A stretch of DNA of 64,000 nt from the NCBI GenBank assembly GCA_963682055.1, contig OY821740.1:11432814-11496813 (forward strand), read 5' to 3'. Numbering within the stretch: the first letter of the stretch is position 1; the number at the start of each line of letters is the position of its first letter. The notes below the pieces were generated by a model. It was not told where the DNA came from, searched no databases, and saw only the letters and a list, made by a program, of their open reading frames with translations. A program made the position numbers and the translations under genes. This document shows, in pieces, positions 12,100-22,262 of this stretch. The DNA is from Primula veris. Its lineage: Eukaryota; Streptophyta; Magnoliopsida; Ericales; Primulaceae.

Positions 12100-12360
12100 A
12101 GTTTAAAAGCATCCAGTTGAATGCTCGTTCTATTCCACGTTAGATTTTCTTGCATCCAGTCGTGTGCAAGTAAATGAAGCATCCAGTCGAATGTTTGTAC
12201 TCTTTATTCGAATATAAAATCATTGCACCCAGTCGTGTGCAAGTGAGGGGGAGCATCCAAGTGAATGCTTATTGCACTTATTACTACTTAGTCGAAATCC
12301 TCGCACCCTGTCGTGTGCAAGTGAGGGGGAGCATCCAGTCGCATGCTCGTGTACTCTTTT
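12100..12360 (+). repeat. 75-78-bp degenerate repeats with CC(A/T)GTCG hairpins and PPT-like tracts
   Basis: Units carrying GCA(C/T)CC(A/T)GTCGTGTGCAAG start near 12152, 12225 and 12303. Two are followed by AAGTGAGGGGGAGCATCC, a polypurine-tract-like sequence that also resembles the true tract before the 3' LTR. Each unit holds two hairpins, for example TTGCAC/GTGCAA around CCAGTCGT and GAGCAT/ATGCTC around CCAGTCGC. Confidence 0.8.
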
Positions 12361-12845
12361 TGTCCTTAGACCAAAGTTTTTTTTTTCCCATTGGGTTTTC
12401 CTTGGCAAGGTTTTTAGCGAGACACGTTCCCATCATATCTCACTTTAGATTGCCGAAATTAGGGGGAGTATCCTGTTGTATAGTTCTTACCACTGTGTAC
12501 TCTTTTGTCCTTCGACTAGAGGTTTTTCCCACTGGGTTTACTCTAGCAAGGTTTTGATGAGGCGCCTGTTTTGTGGTTGATTTCCTACTACTACCACTGT
12601 TGCACTCTTTTTCCTTCGATCAGAGATTTTCCCATTGGGTTTGCTCCGGCATGGTTTTGATGAGGCACACTGTTTTGTGGTTAGTTAATTACATAGAATT
12701 TCAGCCTATATCATTCGGCTACACAGTCTCCTAGGTACCGATTTTGTCCCACACTGGGTTTTCCGTCCCTAAGGTTTTTATGTGTTTAGCACTGCGAATG
12801 AACTCGACTCAGATCGACTGCATGAAGACGAAGAATTCAAGACGT

Positions 12846-12857
12846 CCAAAGGGGAAG
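12846..12857 (+). other. Polypurine tract of Copia copy 1
   Basis: CAAAGGGGAAG lies directly before the 3' LTR start, where the plus-strand primer is expected. Copy 2 has AAAGGGGGAG at the same position (31149-31158). Confidence 0.8.
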
Positions 12858-13080
12858 TGTTGTAGGTTATTATTGGACTATTGGGCCTTACTCATAGTGG
12901 GCCTAAGTTGGGCTTTCTAGCTTGTATAATCCTAACCTCTATTATATTAAGAAGGTTAGGGTCCCCTTGTATTGATACATTCTGATTAATAAAGACCATT
13001 TTGTTGTCTCTCTCATACTTCTCTCTATATCTATACATATTTCTATATATCTCTATAACGAGCTAATATGTCACACAACA
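12858..13080 (+). repeat. 3' LTR of Copia copy 1
   Basis: 223 bp, same ends as the 5' LTR, with about five substitutions and a 10-bp longer TCTATATA-rich stretch. Followed by the target duplicate ATATA. Confidence 0.93.
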
Positions 13081-16000
13081 ATATAAAATTATTTTATAAA
13101 ATCGTTGTGGCTAAAACACTAAAATTTAAATGTTTGGATCAAAATGCATATAAAAAATCTATTCTTTTATCATATTTTTTCAAAATAAGAGGTTGCAGCT
13201 CCCGACTATCCAGTTGCTTCAGTCACAACTAGTACCTTAATTCAATTCTTTTCTCGTTTTTTTTTTAGAACACTATTTGAGAATACAAAACGTCATTCAA
13301 GTCATTTTATGGACGGAAAAAATTGTGAATCTTTTTCTATATGAACTTATAAGCCAAAAATATATCCTTTATACCAGGACTCATACATCCATCAGGGAAA
13401 GGATTACTATTTATTCATCCATTACGTAAAAGATATATAATCTTTTGAGGTTTGAATTTTATCTTTCGTCAATAGAGTTTAGACATTAGATGCAAGGTAC
13501 TTTATGGTTGCAAGTTGCACACATGTTCTATAGATATTAAGTTGTGTGAATTATATTTAATACATGTAAAAGCATTCAAAATAGGTATGTTTTTATTTAT
13601 TCTTATTCATAACTATGCAATTTTGATGCATGGTCATGACATTTATTGCAAACTTGAATGGGCGTTACCTACATTAAATATTTACCCATTGAGAATAAGA
13701 AGGCCAGCTAATGTGAGAAAATAGGACCCTATTTTTAAGAGTCATTAAATATGTCTAATAAAAGGAGCGATTACATTATTAAAAGAGAAAATTAATTCAA
13801 ACACGTGCATGTTAAAATCATATAGGATAACATAATACGAAATATAATTTTTGGACAACCAAAAATATTGTTTTGTCAAATGAAAATTTGTGAAGAAATC
13901 TACAGAATAAGTATCAGATTAGAAATATGCAAAAACGGAAGCTCCAATCTATGATTACAATAACTGTTAATAAAAAAAAAAAAGTTTGAAAGTTGTAACC
14001 AATTGTTGTGCACTTCATAATAGTTGATATGTTGTGTTGTTTGTCAAACACATTGTAATCACTCAAATAGTATTTCCATCATAAATCACATCACCAAACA
14101 ACAAGCTCAAATTTTGTTTTGTTGATAAAAGACGTATTAGTATTAGTAAAAAAAAAAAAATTGAAAAAACCCTTCTATGCTAAAATTAATCGATAATACC
14201 CCAAATTTCTGTGAAAATGTGAAGCTACTAACGATTTATTAAAAAGTGATTTTCAATATTTTTGGGGAAAATATTTTCTTAGTGAAAAGGAGACTTCACT
14301 TTCTATAAGAATTATGCGGACGAATATGGTGTTTTCATCCGAAAAGTCCGTTTCATAAAATATACAGAAGAAATCGAAAGACAGGAGTTTTTTTGCCATA
14401 ATGCAGACTAGGCTTGAAAATTGTAGATCCGCACAACTCAACAAGGTGTCGGTGAAATGTGGATGCAAAGCACATACGCGCATTAGATTACCAATCATTT
14501 ATAGTTCATCATATATAATCATGAGTTGTTGTCCCCTTTCGCAAACCCAATTTTTATAGTCATATCAAACAATAACACAAGAGGATATAGAAAACGTGTC
14601 CTCCAACTTAAAGAAGGAGGCCTTTCAATTAGGCAAATAATGTGGGTTATGAAGCTTGATCAGAAACAAATCCACATGATTATCTTTCCTTTCTGTAAAG
14701 TGATATATGCGACTATGCGTAACTTGTTTTCACAGACTAGATAAAAGCACGAAGGCTGTGATGCGATGAATCTTTTACAATATTGCAAAATTGCAAAAGA
14801 AGATAATAAGTTAATAATAACTGTTTCCATTATACTTTTACAATGGATGAATATCGACAGTTAGAAGATATATTTAGGGTTGCGCCACTTGGTATTGATT
14901 AGTATCAAAAGTATTGGGATCTCGTCCTTTTCGATACAACTTAATTATAAGATTAATGAGTACCAAATGCCTTTTGAAATTTTTGTGTGAATAATCATGG
15001 ACATACCATTTATTAGGATGTACCTTGCTTCGAAATCAAAAACATGTACTTTCCGCTGGTTAATGAAGGTAACTTGAAATCGGGTTTTAAAGGTCCCATA
15101 ATGGTTTTCTTAATTTCATTTTGGTATGTAACTCATCAGTTTGGCTTTGAATTGCAGACTTTTTTTTTGACTGTGAGGAAAAATCCCCTAAAAGTAAAAC
15201 CATCATAACAACCAAGACGGCAAGACCCATGGATCAAAGGAAACATTTTTTGCAGAATTAGCATCTACAAAGCATAGTTTTTCCATATGGCATATTACTT
15301 CTAAGTTTAGTAGTTGGTTTACAGCCATTCTTCGAAACAAATATTAAGACGGGTTTTTCTTTTGTGCAGTCAATCAATTAAACGGCACAAAGTCCTGCTT
15401 TCAAAAATAAATATTCAATTGTTATTTTTTAAAAAAATTTGATTAATAATTAAATTTAGGATAGTATCCACTAGGGTTTTATATTTTTATTTGAGTTTTT
15501 ATTTTGTTGTAAAATTTGTTTTTAATTTATTAAATCCTAATTTGTCTAATATATAATCAAAATTGAAAAATTAAATTAGTTATTGAAAAGTTATTTTTTA
15601 ATCTAATGGTTGTAAATGTGACCGGACATTGTATAAAATTACTGTACAAAATGGGAACTCTATTAAGACTGGTATGGAGATTTTTACACTTTATATAAAA
15701 ATTGGATGCACGAGAAGATTTTGGAAATAGTGGGTGAAGTCGGTTGCAATATATAGGTTGGAAAGGAACAAACATATCGTTGGGTTATACAAGATTAAAC
15801 ATTTTTGGGCGCCCGCATTTCTCCTCGGATATTTTTTTTAGTCATGAGAACAACGGGAAAATCGGAAAGCATAAACACATTTATTAAACTATTTATTGGC
15901 TCTCATACTGATGTTCAATGATTCGATAAACAGGTTAGTAAGCATGCTTTTACTAATTTTCAGTTTTATGCATAATTATTTGTTCTAAAATCAGTAGCAA

Positions 16001-16752
16001 TTTTAGCCCGAACTTGCAATTCACGTTTAAAATGAGACATTAGATTTAAGAGTCCTTCACTACCTCCTGCAAATATAAACCGCCGCCATACACCTCCTAA
16101 CACCCACATCTACCAATTTCTCTCCGGACCCTTGCCGGTACTAAAACTCCTGCCAAACAACCTTCTACTAGTAAAAAAATTTCGTACGAATGGTGTCGAC
16201 CCCCTTGCAAACCTCTGAGTGGTGAGTAGTAAGAAGACTGATAGCACTTGCGCTTATGCTAGAAATTGAGTCTCGTCCCATGGCAGAGATGAGTTAGATA
16301 GCTGCCCCGAAAACTAAATTCATTACCCGATACCACACTTCTTTGCCAATTCAATTAGTGCTTTTTCATCCAGGTATTCAACGCAAGGTACAAAATTGAC
16401 AAATAAGTGTAATATTTGTGCTCAACTTAAGAGGGGTCTAACAATAAGTATGGAGTCGATATGTTGCAATCCATGTGCAGCTTTCCGTCCAATTATTTAA
16501 CGACATAGAACTGATTTGAGAAATTATTGTCATAGAGCATAGTAAATTATACATTCACTAGAACAAAACTATTTCGAAACTCACCAATAGTAGAGGGTGA
16601 AAAGGCTTCATAAATCCAACATTACATAAAAACTCAACACATACATACCACGAAACTATAAACATATTCAGTAACACAAAACTAACTTGAAATTCACTAA
16701 TAGTAGAGGATGAAAAGGCTTTCATAAAAACAATACTGTATTACATAGAAAC
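13081..16752. other. Intergenic, includes one arm of a segmental duplication
   Basis: AT-rich with several poly-A/T runs. The only structure recognised is the duplicated block at 13545-14208, listed separately. Short open frames here have no domain features. Confidence 0.45.
13545..14208 (+). repeat. Segmental duplication, copy 1
   Basis: Matches 22886-23345 and then 31393-31626 almost base for base, for example the stretch ATTTACCCATTGAGAATAAG. In the second copy the block is interrupted by about 850 bp of extra sequence and by Copia copy 2. This uninterrupted copy therefore represents the empty site. Confidence 0.88.
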
Positions 16753-17064
16753 TCAACTCATTACATACCACAAAACCATAAACAGTGAAACGAAAAGGAA
16801 AGCTCCAAGTCCATACCCTTCACTATCGTTTAAATAAACAGAGTTGTTATGTTTTGGCTGGTTATAATAAGGGCGCGAAAACAATTTCGGACTTGAAGAA
16901 TACGGATTGATAAAAGGCACCAGCATCAGCATCAAAATCGCAATTAGAACGATTACAGGCTGAAATGATTCGACCAACCATGCGAGAAAAGGGGGGAAAG
17001 CATATAAACTAAGAAAACCGACCAGTATAAGGGGAACCACAGGTGAAGGCCCTCTACTTGACAT
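16753..17064 (-). CDS. Small predicted membrane protein, 103 aa
   Basis: I do not recognise a named family. The proposed start is the internal ATG reading MSSRGPSPVV, because the 20 residues before it look like translated 5' UTR. The protein has a hydrophobic segment at about residues 8-30 (LILVGFLSLYAFPPFLAWLV), a second at about 34-50 (VIVLIAILMLMLVPFI), a hydrophilic middle with SSSPKLFSRPYYNQPKHNN, and a C-terminal hydrophobic segment (LGAFLFVSLFMVLWYV). A single-exon membrane protein of this size with conserved-looking helices is plausible in plants. It stands alone between intergenic stretches. It could instead be a chance frame; codon statistics or transcripts would settle it. Confidence 0.5.
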   Translation of the reverse strand: MSSRGPSPVVPLILVGFLSLYAFPPFLAWLVESFQPVIVLIAILMLMLVPFINPYSSSPKLFSRPYYNQPKHNNSVYLNDSEGYGLGAFLFVSLFMVLWYVMS

Positions 17065-18620
17065 TTTGTTTGAGAGTAGTAATATATTTTTGAGTAAAAA
17101 TAGGGAAGGCAAATATAGAACCATGGGGGCTGCCTATTCGTTAAATGTAACAACAACTTGGAAGAAGGTGATGATATCGATCAGGACATAAATATGTATT
17201 TATTGGTGATTCGCTGAACCATTCCAAGAAGTAAAATGTCAACCAAAACTATCTGAAATACAAAAAGCGTTTTTATTTTGATTTCTAAACATTCAAGAGT
17301 TATAAAGTACTTAAAGATAAGTACTAGATGAAAGACAGGTCGGATGATGTGCATTTTCATCGTCATGATCAAATTAATGTGAAATAAAAATTGAGATGAA
17401 ATTTTCATCTTGAGTTCAGCTTCAAGTATTTTCAAAAAGACGACTTTAAACTCTTTCTTAAAAAATCATTTTTCATGACTTTAGGTGGGAGTATTTTTAA
17501 TGGAAACTATGACGTAAAAGAAAAGGAGGTATTCTTACCCCCATCAACTTTTTAAAGGCGAAATTTCTTTCCGTTGCAATCAACAAAATTGAACGTTAAA
17601 TTAAAATTAACATGTATTTCAAAATATAAAAAAAAAAACATGGAGCATAAATAACGATAACCAAAACAATATTCATACAAACACTCAAGACAATACTTAA
17701 ATGACACGAATCGGTTTGTGAGAAAAAAGGGTAAAACCCTTTGGTTATAAACCCGATGCAAGTTGGTTGCAGATGCACTATATATGGCACATCAGATTTT
17801 TGATAATCTTTTTACGACTGTCCATTTATCTAACATTGCTCAGAAAGCAAACTATTTAAACTAAGTTAATCAACAAATAAACAACAACAAAGTTAAATCA
17901 AACAACCATTCTGGCAGTTTCGAGAACCGACTTTTATTATTAAAAAAAAATAATCAAACAACCAACAAGGAGAAGCGGTCTTGGGAAAATAACTTGCCAT
18001 AGAGGTAGACAAGGTATAGCCTTTTCAACTTCCAACTAAACAAAAAACACAAACCTACCGTATAGAGAAAAACAAAATAGAAATACACAGCATATAATTA
18101 TGACTGCATTACATAACAATTTGACAAAGTCCAGAACAATTTGACGGAAACTGTTTTTTATCTAAATAAAGCCTTTTTTTGCTTTAAATGATCGTTCTGT
18201 TGTTTTATCATTTGGAAAAAAGTGACACGAAGACAGTGCAGAGTGAATATAAAGCATCAAATCACATAAGGGTGATTTGCAAAACGGCTATGAGACAATT
18301 AAATGAAGGTTATTGGTATTTTACCCTTCAAAAGATGGAATAAACAAATAGAAGCAAAGTACAATTGTAATAAGCTGATCTAGTATATGTTTTGAGACAT
18401 TTGTTGTTACCGCAGGGTGTACAAGACAAAATAAAATCTAGATCATTTATCAGACAAACTACAAGTTTTACCAAGCATTTAAAAGGGGCGACAAGGAGCA
18501 AATACATATCACCTGACAACAACTCAGATCATAGTAAACGTCTACTGAATATATCAACTAGCACAGTACCCACAGCATCATCTAGCTACAAAATTACAAC
18601 CCTCGAGATTATGATTTAAA
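17065..18620. other. Intergenic between two minus-strand genes
   Basis: AT-rich. The right end just below 18621 should be the 3' UTR of the LHP1-like gene. No repeats or further genes were recognised. Confidence 0.45.
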
Positions 18621-21600
18621 TCAAGCATCCTTAAACTGGTCATCACGTGTCGGATGGTAGCAGAGGTGCTTCTCGTAATAGTTGATCAACTGCCATAGTA
18701 GATGTAAATAAAAAAAGGAAAAAACAAGTCTGGTAAATTTTGAGTAAAAAAGCTGGACTCATAAAATTTAAAATGCCTGGTAGGTAACCTTGCATGTATA
18801 TATAAAAAAAGACTGTTTCATCGTAACTCAAAAGTTAAAGAAAGTACCAGGAGTGGATTGTTAGCCTTCAAGAATTTGTTGTCAACAATGACCTCTTTCC
18901 CATCAGCCCTGTCAGGAAAAGAACTATATTACCAGTATAATCATTGGGTTATCTCCCTCAAAATTCTCAATAGAAAAGATTTGTAGCGACAGGTTCTACA
19001 GAAGGTGGATATTATAGAACACCGTCGAGACAAATGGAATTTATTCACAAACCTCACGGCCATGAAGGATACAGAAATTTCACGAGCATTGTTAAATATG
19101 TAAATTACAATACAGCTAGATCATTGAATTATCTCCGTACAGTAACTCAATTATGACAAATTATACCAAAGAACCTCCTGCATTCCCGTAATGTAGATAA
19201 AGAAACACTATATCTGGATTAGATCATATAAAAATTGTATATACGAAGTTAGAATTTAGTTAGGAACCTCGTGGCCGTGAAGGATACAGAAATATCACGA
19301 GCGTTATCTACAATTGACTCCAAATAGGTGATAGGTTTCCCAATCGCAGTAATAGCAGGCATAGTCTTTGAATTTTCCATCTTATTCTCATGATTCAAAT
19401 CATTCCCCTTACTAAGACTCTCAAATCCAACATGACCACCATTCATGTGAAGTGCTGTTTCATTTCTTTCAACAATAGATTCATTCTGTACAGGACCAAC
19501 AGTAAACTTCTTCACAGAACCAGACTTTCTTCTTCTCGATCCAATGGGGCGTCCAGGATGCTCTTGTGCAACGTCATCAACCTTCGGAATTTCCTCGGGA
19601 AAGCTAATACTAATCTTCCCCTCTTGGCTACCAGTAGTTCCATTAGTTTCACTAACCTTGACATCTACGTCCATAGTTGGAACATTTTCAATTGTGCTAG
19701 TTTCACCCACCTCAAATTCTTCGTCCCTAGTTGGAACAACCTCGATTGCGATAGTTTCACCTAGCTTTGAATCCTTGTCCTTAATAGGAACCACGTCAGA
19801 CCCATTATCCATAGCTTGTATTGACACTTCGACACTTTTAGTGGGTCCCACGTCTACATCCCCTCCGCCAGGTGTCACGTTATCAGTAGCTTCAGAGGGA
19901 AGAACAATAGCTTCAGAGGGAGAAACAGTAGCTTCAGAAGGAGAAGACTGTTGCTGCTGCTTCTTACGCTTGCCTTTTCTCCCAGAGCTATGCTTTCCAG
20001 GGATTAAGCTAGGATCAGAGGAAAGTTTGGTTTAATGTTTCCAGATATAAGAAGTTTGAGTGAATAGATTCACAAACAGTTCATTTTTCCAGGCGTAAAC
20101 AAAATGAAAAGAAAAGATACTATATGTGGAGAGAAGAAGAAAACCTCTCTTCAAAGACGTCGATATAATCTGAACATAATTTAAGATTCTCCTTGGGCTC
20201 CCAGGTGTTCTCCGTCTCTGGCCAGCCTCGCCTTCAATTATTATTTCTAATTGTTAGATTCCACATGAAACAAAAACTAACTATGTCCATTTAGTAGTGT
20301 GAAGGGAAATGTCAGGTGTCCTGCAAAGGGGTAATTTTCGGAATCCTTTTTTTCCTAGAATCATAACAACATTCTTTAACACATGAACTTGCATATATAT
20401 GTATATATCTGTGTGTGTGTTTGTATATACGTTGTAGGTTAGGGTACATACCATTTGACGAGATATTGAGTTTTTCCCTTCATTAGCAGCAAAACAAGGA
20501 TCAAATTGTTCACGGGGTTTAGAGAAGGACAAGAACCAAAACCATAAAGAAATTAGCATATAGTTCAAACAAATATGAGAAAACTAAAATTTGATTCAAA
20601 CACATAGTAATTACATAATCTGCCAACGAAATGAACATTTGCTGGTTCACCACAAGAGCTGTTGCGAAAATGAGTATAAAGCCACACCAAAAAGTCTTCG
20701 GTTTCACTTTTAGTATCAAAAAGAAAAACTTCCAAAGAAAATATTGACATTTGTAAAATCCATGCAATACAATAAATAGAGAATTTACAGATCAAAAACT
20801 AGGTTCCTCTAGGAACAGATATGAGAGAACTCGGTTCTAAACAAATAGATACATACTTACATACATACATACAGCTAACTTATTTACCCCTCCCAGTCAT
20901 ACTAAACAAATACTATCCTTACAAATAAAACAACAAAAAGAAAAGTACAAATAATAATCTGAGAAATAAAAGCAGCCAACCAAACAAAACATACAAAGTA
21001 CATAGAACAAATACATACATACATACATACATACATACATACATACAGCTAACTTATTTATACGTAACTGGGTTAGGTCCCGTTTATGTTTAATTAAGTG
21101 TTTGTGTTTAATTAAAAAAACTAACAAACATACAGCTAACTTATTTATACGTAACTGGGTTAGGTCCCATTTATGTTTAATTAAGTGTTTGTGTTTAATT
21201 AAAAAAACTAACTCATTTATACCTCCCAGTAATACTAAACAAATACTATCCTTACAAATAAAATAACAGAAAGAAAACTACAAATAATAATCTGAGAATT
21301 AAAAGCAGCCAACCAAACAAACAGGGGCAGCCCTGGTGCAAGTCGACCAAAGCTCGAGCCTAGGGCAAAGCATGTCGACAAGTTTTTTTTAGGGCAATGT
21401 CAGCCACTCATACAGTTTTTAGTATTAATAATTTTTATTAAGTAATAAATCACAAGTACTAGTTATGCAGTTCAATGGTTAGTTGTAATTAGGTCTTTTC
21501 TCTATTTGTCCTGGTTCGAATCCCACTTTCTACGTTGTTTTTTTCTATGCATTCATTAATATTAAGGGCAACAAAAAAGTTAAAGTCGTGGAAAAACCAC

Positions 21601-22009
21601 AATGGCGGGCCGCCCGTGCAAACAAAACATACAAAGTACATAAAACAAATAGATACATACAGCTAACTTATATTACCTCCGATTAATATTAAACAAATAT
21701 CATCCTTACAAACAGAATAACAAAAAGAAAACTACAAATAATAATCTGAGAATTAAAAGAAACCAACCAATTAAACAAAGCATACAAATACATAGAATGA
21801 TAGATACTTACTTAAATACATACATCTAACTTATTTATACCTCCCAGTAATACTCTAATCAAGTACTATCCTCACAATTAATTAATAACAAAAATAAAAT
21901 AACAAAAAGCAAACTACAAATGATAGTCTGGGAATAAAAAGCAGCCAACGAAACAAAACACAAATTACATATAACAAACAGATACATACATGTATATAGA
22001 TATAGATAC

Positions 22010-22042
<33 letters not shown>

Positions 22043-22221
22043 AATAACCTTGAGGCGTCTTTTTTTACGGATAGTTTCGATGACATAATATCCCTCTTCG
22101 AGATTCGGACGATCGGTCTCCTCTCTCTCTCCTTCTTCTTTCTCTCTCTCCTCCTTTTCCGGTGAGATCTCCGGTGCCACGTCATCACCCTCTCCCGCGC
22201 TTTTCCTCTTCTCTCCCCCTT

Positions 22222-22225
<4 letters not shown>
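18621..22225 (-). CDS. LHP1: LHP1/TFL2-like chromodomain protein, six exons
   Basis: Plant heterochromatin-protein-1 homologue; in Arabidopsis the family binds H3K27me3 and works with Polycomb repression of flowering and developmental genes in the nucleus. Exons on the minus strand: 22049-22225, 20452-20477, 20145-20231, 19268-20008, 18848-18908, 18621-18689. Together they make 1161 nt in one frame, 386 residues (the Arabidopsis protein is about 445). The acidic N-terminus is followed by a chromodomain at about residues 45-98 ([31 protein letters not shown]) with the aromatic cage positions Y, W and W present. A basic linker ([12 protein letters not shown]) and the family hinge motif [11 protein letters not shown] follow. 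The C-terminal chromo shadow domain runs from about 325 ([36 protein letters not shown]). All introns are GT-AG. Exon 4 contains lineage-looking acidic repeats. Confidence 0.9.
19051..19095 (-). pseudogene. Duplicated fragment of LHP1 exon 4 within intron 4
   Basis: About 45 bp repeat the 3' end of exon 4 (19262-19306) with a few changes. The copy keeps the reading [13 protein letters not shown] and a usable donor, GTGAG/GTTTGT, where exon 4 has ACGAG/GTTCCT. No acceptor was identified for it. It is probably a partial tandem duplicate, but it could serve as a cryptic alternative 5' splice site. Confidence 0.7.
20893..21960. repeat. Patchwork of duplicated blocks in LHP1 intron 1
   Basis: A block with AAACAAATACTATCCTTACA and ATAATAATCTGAG followed by GCAGCCAACCAAACAAAAC recurs at about 20905, 21237, 21690 and 21865. 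An 86-bp unit (GTAACTGGGTTAGGTCCC to TTTAATTAAAAAAACTAAC) is tandemly repeated at about 21046-21206. TACA/CATA microsatellites lie at 20850-20870 and 21009-21047. Confidence 0.8.
21321..21618. mobile_element. Possible non-autonomous TIR element in LHP1 intron 1
   Basis: About 300 bp interrupt one copy of the intron's CCAACCAAACAAAACATAC block, with CAAAC on both sides as a possible target duplication. The left end (GGGGCAGCCCTGG) and the reverse of the right end (CGGGCGGCCCGCC) are imperfect inverted repeats. Inside, GGTTCGAATCCC near 21513 matches a tRNA B box, so it may include a decayed tRNA-derived SINE. Confidence 0.5.

Positions 22226-22261
<36 letters not shown>
22226..22261 (-). repeat. 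(GA)n tract directly upstream of the LHP1 start codon
   Basis: An uninterrupted CT repeat on the plus strand (GA on the gene's strand) lies just before the ATG, presumably in the 5' UTR. Such tracts are binding sites of plant BPC/GAGA proteins and also mutate quickly in length. A second GA/AT microsatellite lies at about 22012-22042 in the start of intron 1. Confidence 0.7.

Positions 22262-22262
<1 letters not shown>

Larger units (their letters stand above)
7720..12360 (+). repeat. Dense array of short inverted repeats in Copia copy 1
   Basis: Perfect or near-perfect stems recur every few tens of bases. Examples by arm positions: 7830-7837/7846-7853 (8 bp, loop CCAGTCGT); 9246-9255/9266-9275 (10 bp, loop ACCTGTCGTC); 9789-9795/9806-9812 (7 bp); 10182-10188/10197-10203 (7 bp); 10282-10289/10298-10305 (8 bp); 10326-10332/10338-10344 (7 bp, loop CAGAC); 10422-10427/10436-10441 (6 bp, loop CCTGTCGT); 11204-11210/11214-11220 (7 bp, loop ATA); 11267-11273/11276-11282 (7 bp, loop AA); 11814-11828/11837-11849 (13 bp with a 2-nt bulge, loop CTGTCTTT). 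Arm sequences differ from hairpin to hairpin. No comparable density was noticed in the flanking sequence I read. Confidence 0.8.
5119..13080 (+). mobile_element. Copia-type LTR retrotransposon, copy 1, non-autonomous
   Basis: Complete LTR-to-LTR element flanked by the 5-bp target duplication ATATA (5114-5118 and 13081-13085). LTRs begin TGTTGTAGG and end CACACAACA. The interior keeps recognisable Copia traces in order: gag near 8115-8260, a zinc-knuckle-like stretch near 8445-8500, reverse transcriptase near 10935-11150 and the rest of RT/RNase H to about 12050. It is riddled with stops and no long frame survives. A 1159-bp solo LTR is nested at 5567-6725 and a 52-bp minisatellite lies at 7006-7329. 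The interior is about 95% alike, by eye, to copy 2 at 24196-31392, including the disruptions, so the parent was already defective and must have moved using proteins supplied in trans. Confidence 0.9.

Noticed and set aside
7720..12360. Reading the hairpin array as CRISPR repeats
   Set aside because: There is no constant direct repeat with regular spacers; only the 8-nt loop is shared, arms vary, and the host is a plant retroelement.
12174..12557. 127-codon open frame near the Copia 3' end
   Set aside because: Its repeated PCRVQVRGSIQ-like peptides are translations of the 75-78-bp hairpin repeats, not a protein.
19390..20035. Long plus-strand open frames of 124 and 163 codons
   Set aside because: Antisense shadows of LHP1 exon 4; the minus strand has the conserved domains and splice sites.
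21513..21524. GGTTCGAATCCC as a tRNA gene
   Set aside because: Only the B box fits; no cloverleaf can be drawn, so it is at most a decayed SINE or tRNA-derived piece.
21859..22188. 109-codon minus-strand frame overlapping LHP1 exon 1
   Set aside because: Out-of-frame shadow of exon 1 extended by GA/TA microsatellites.
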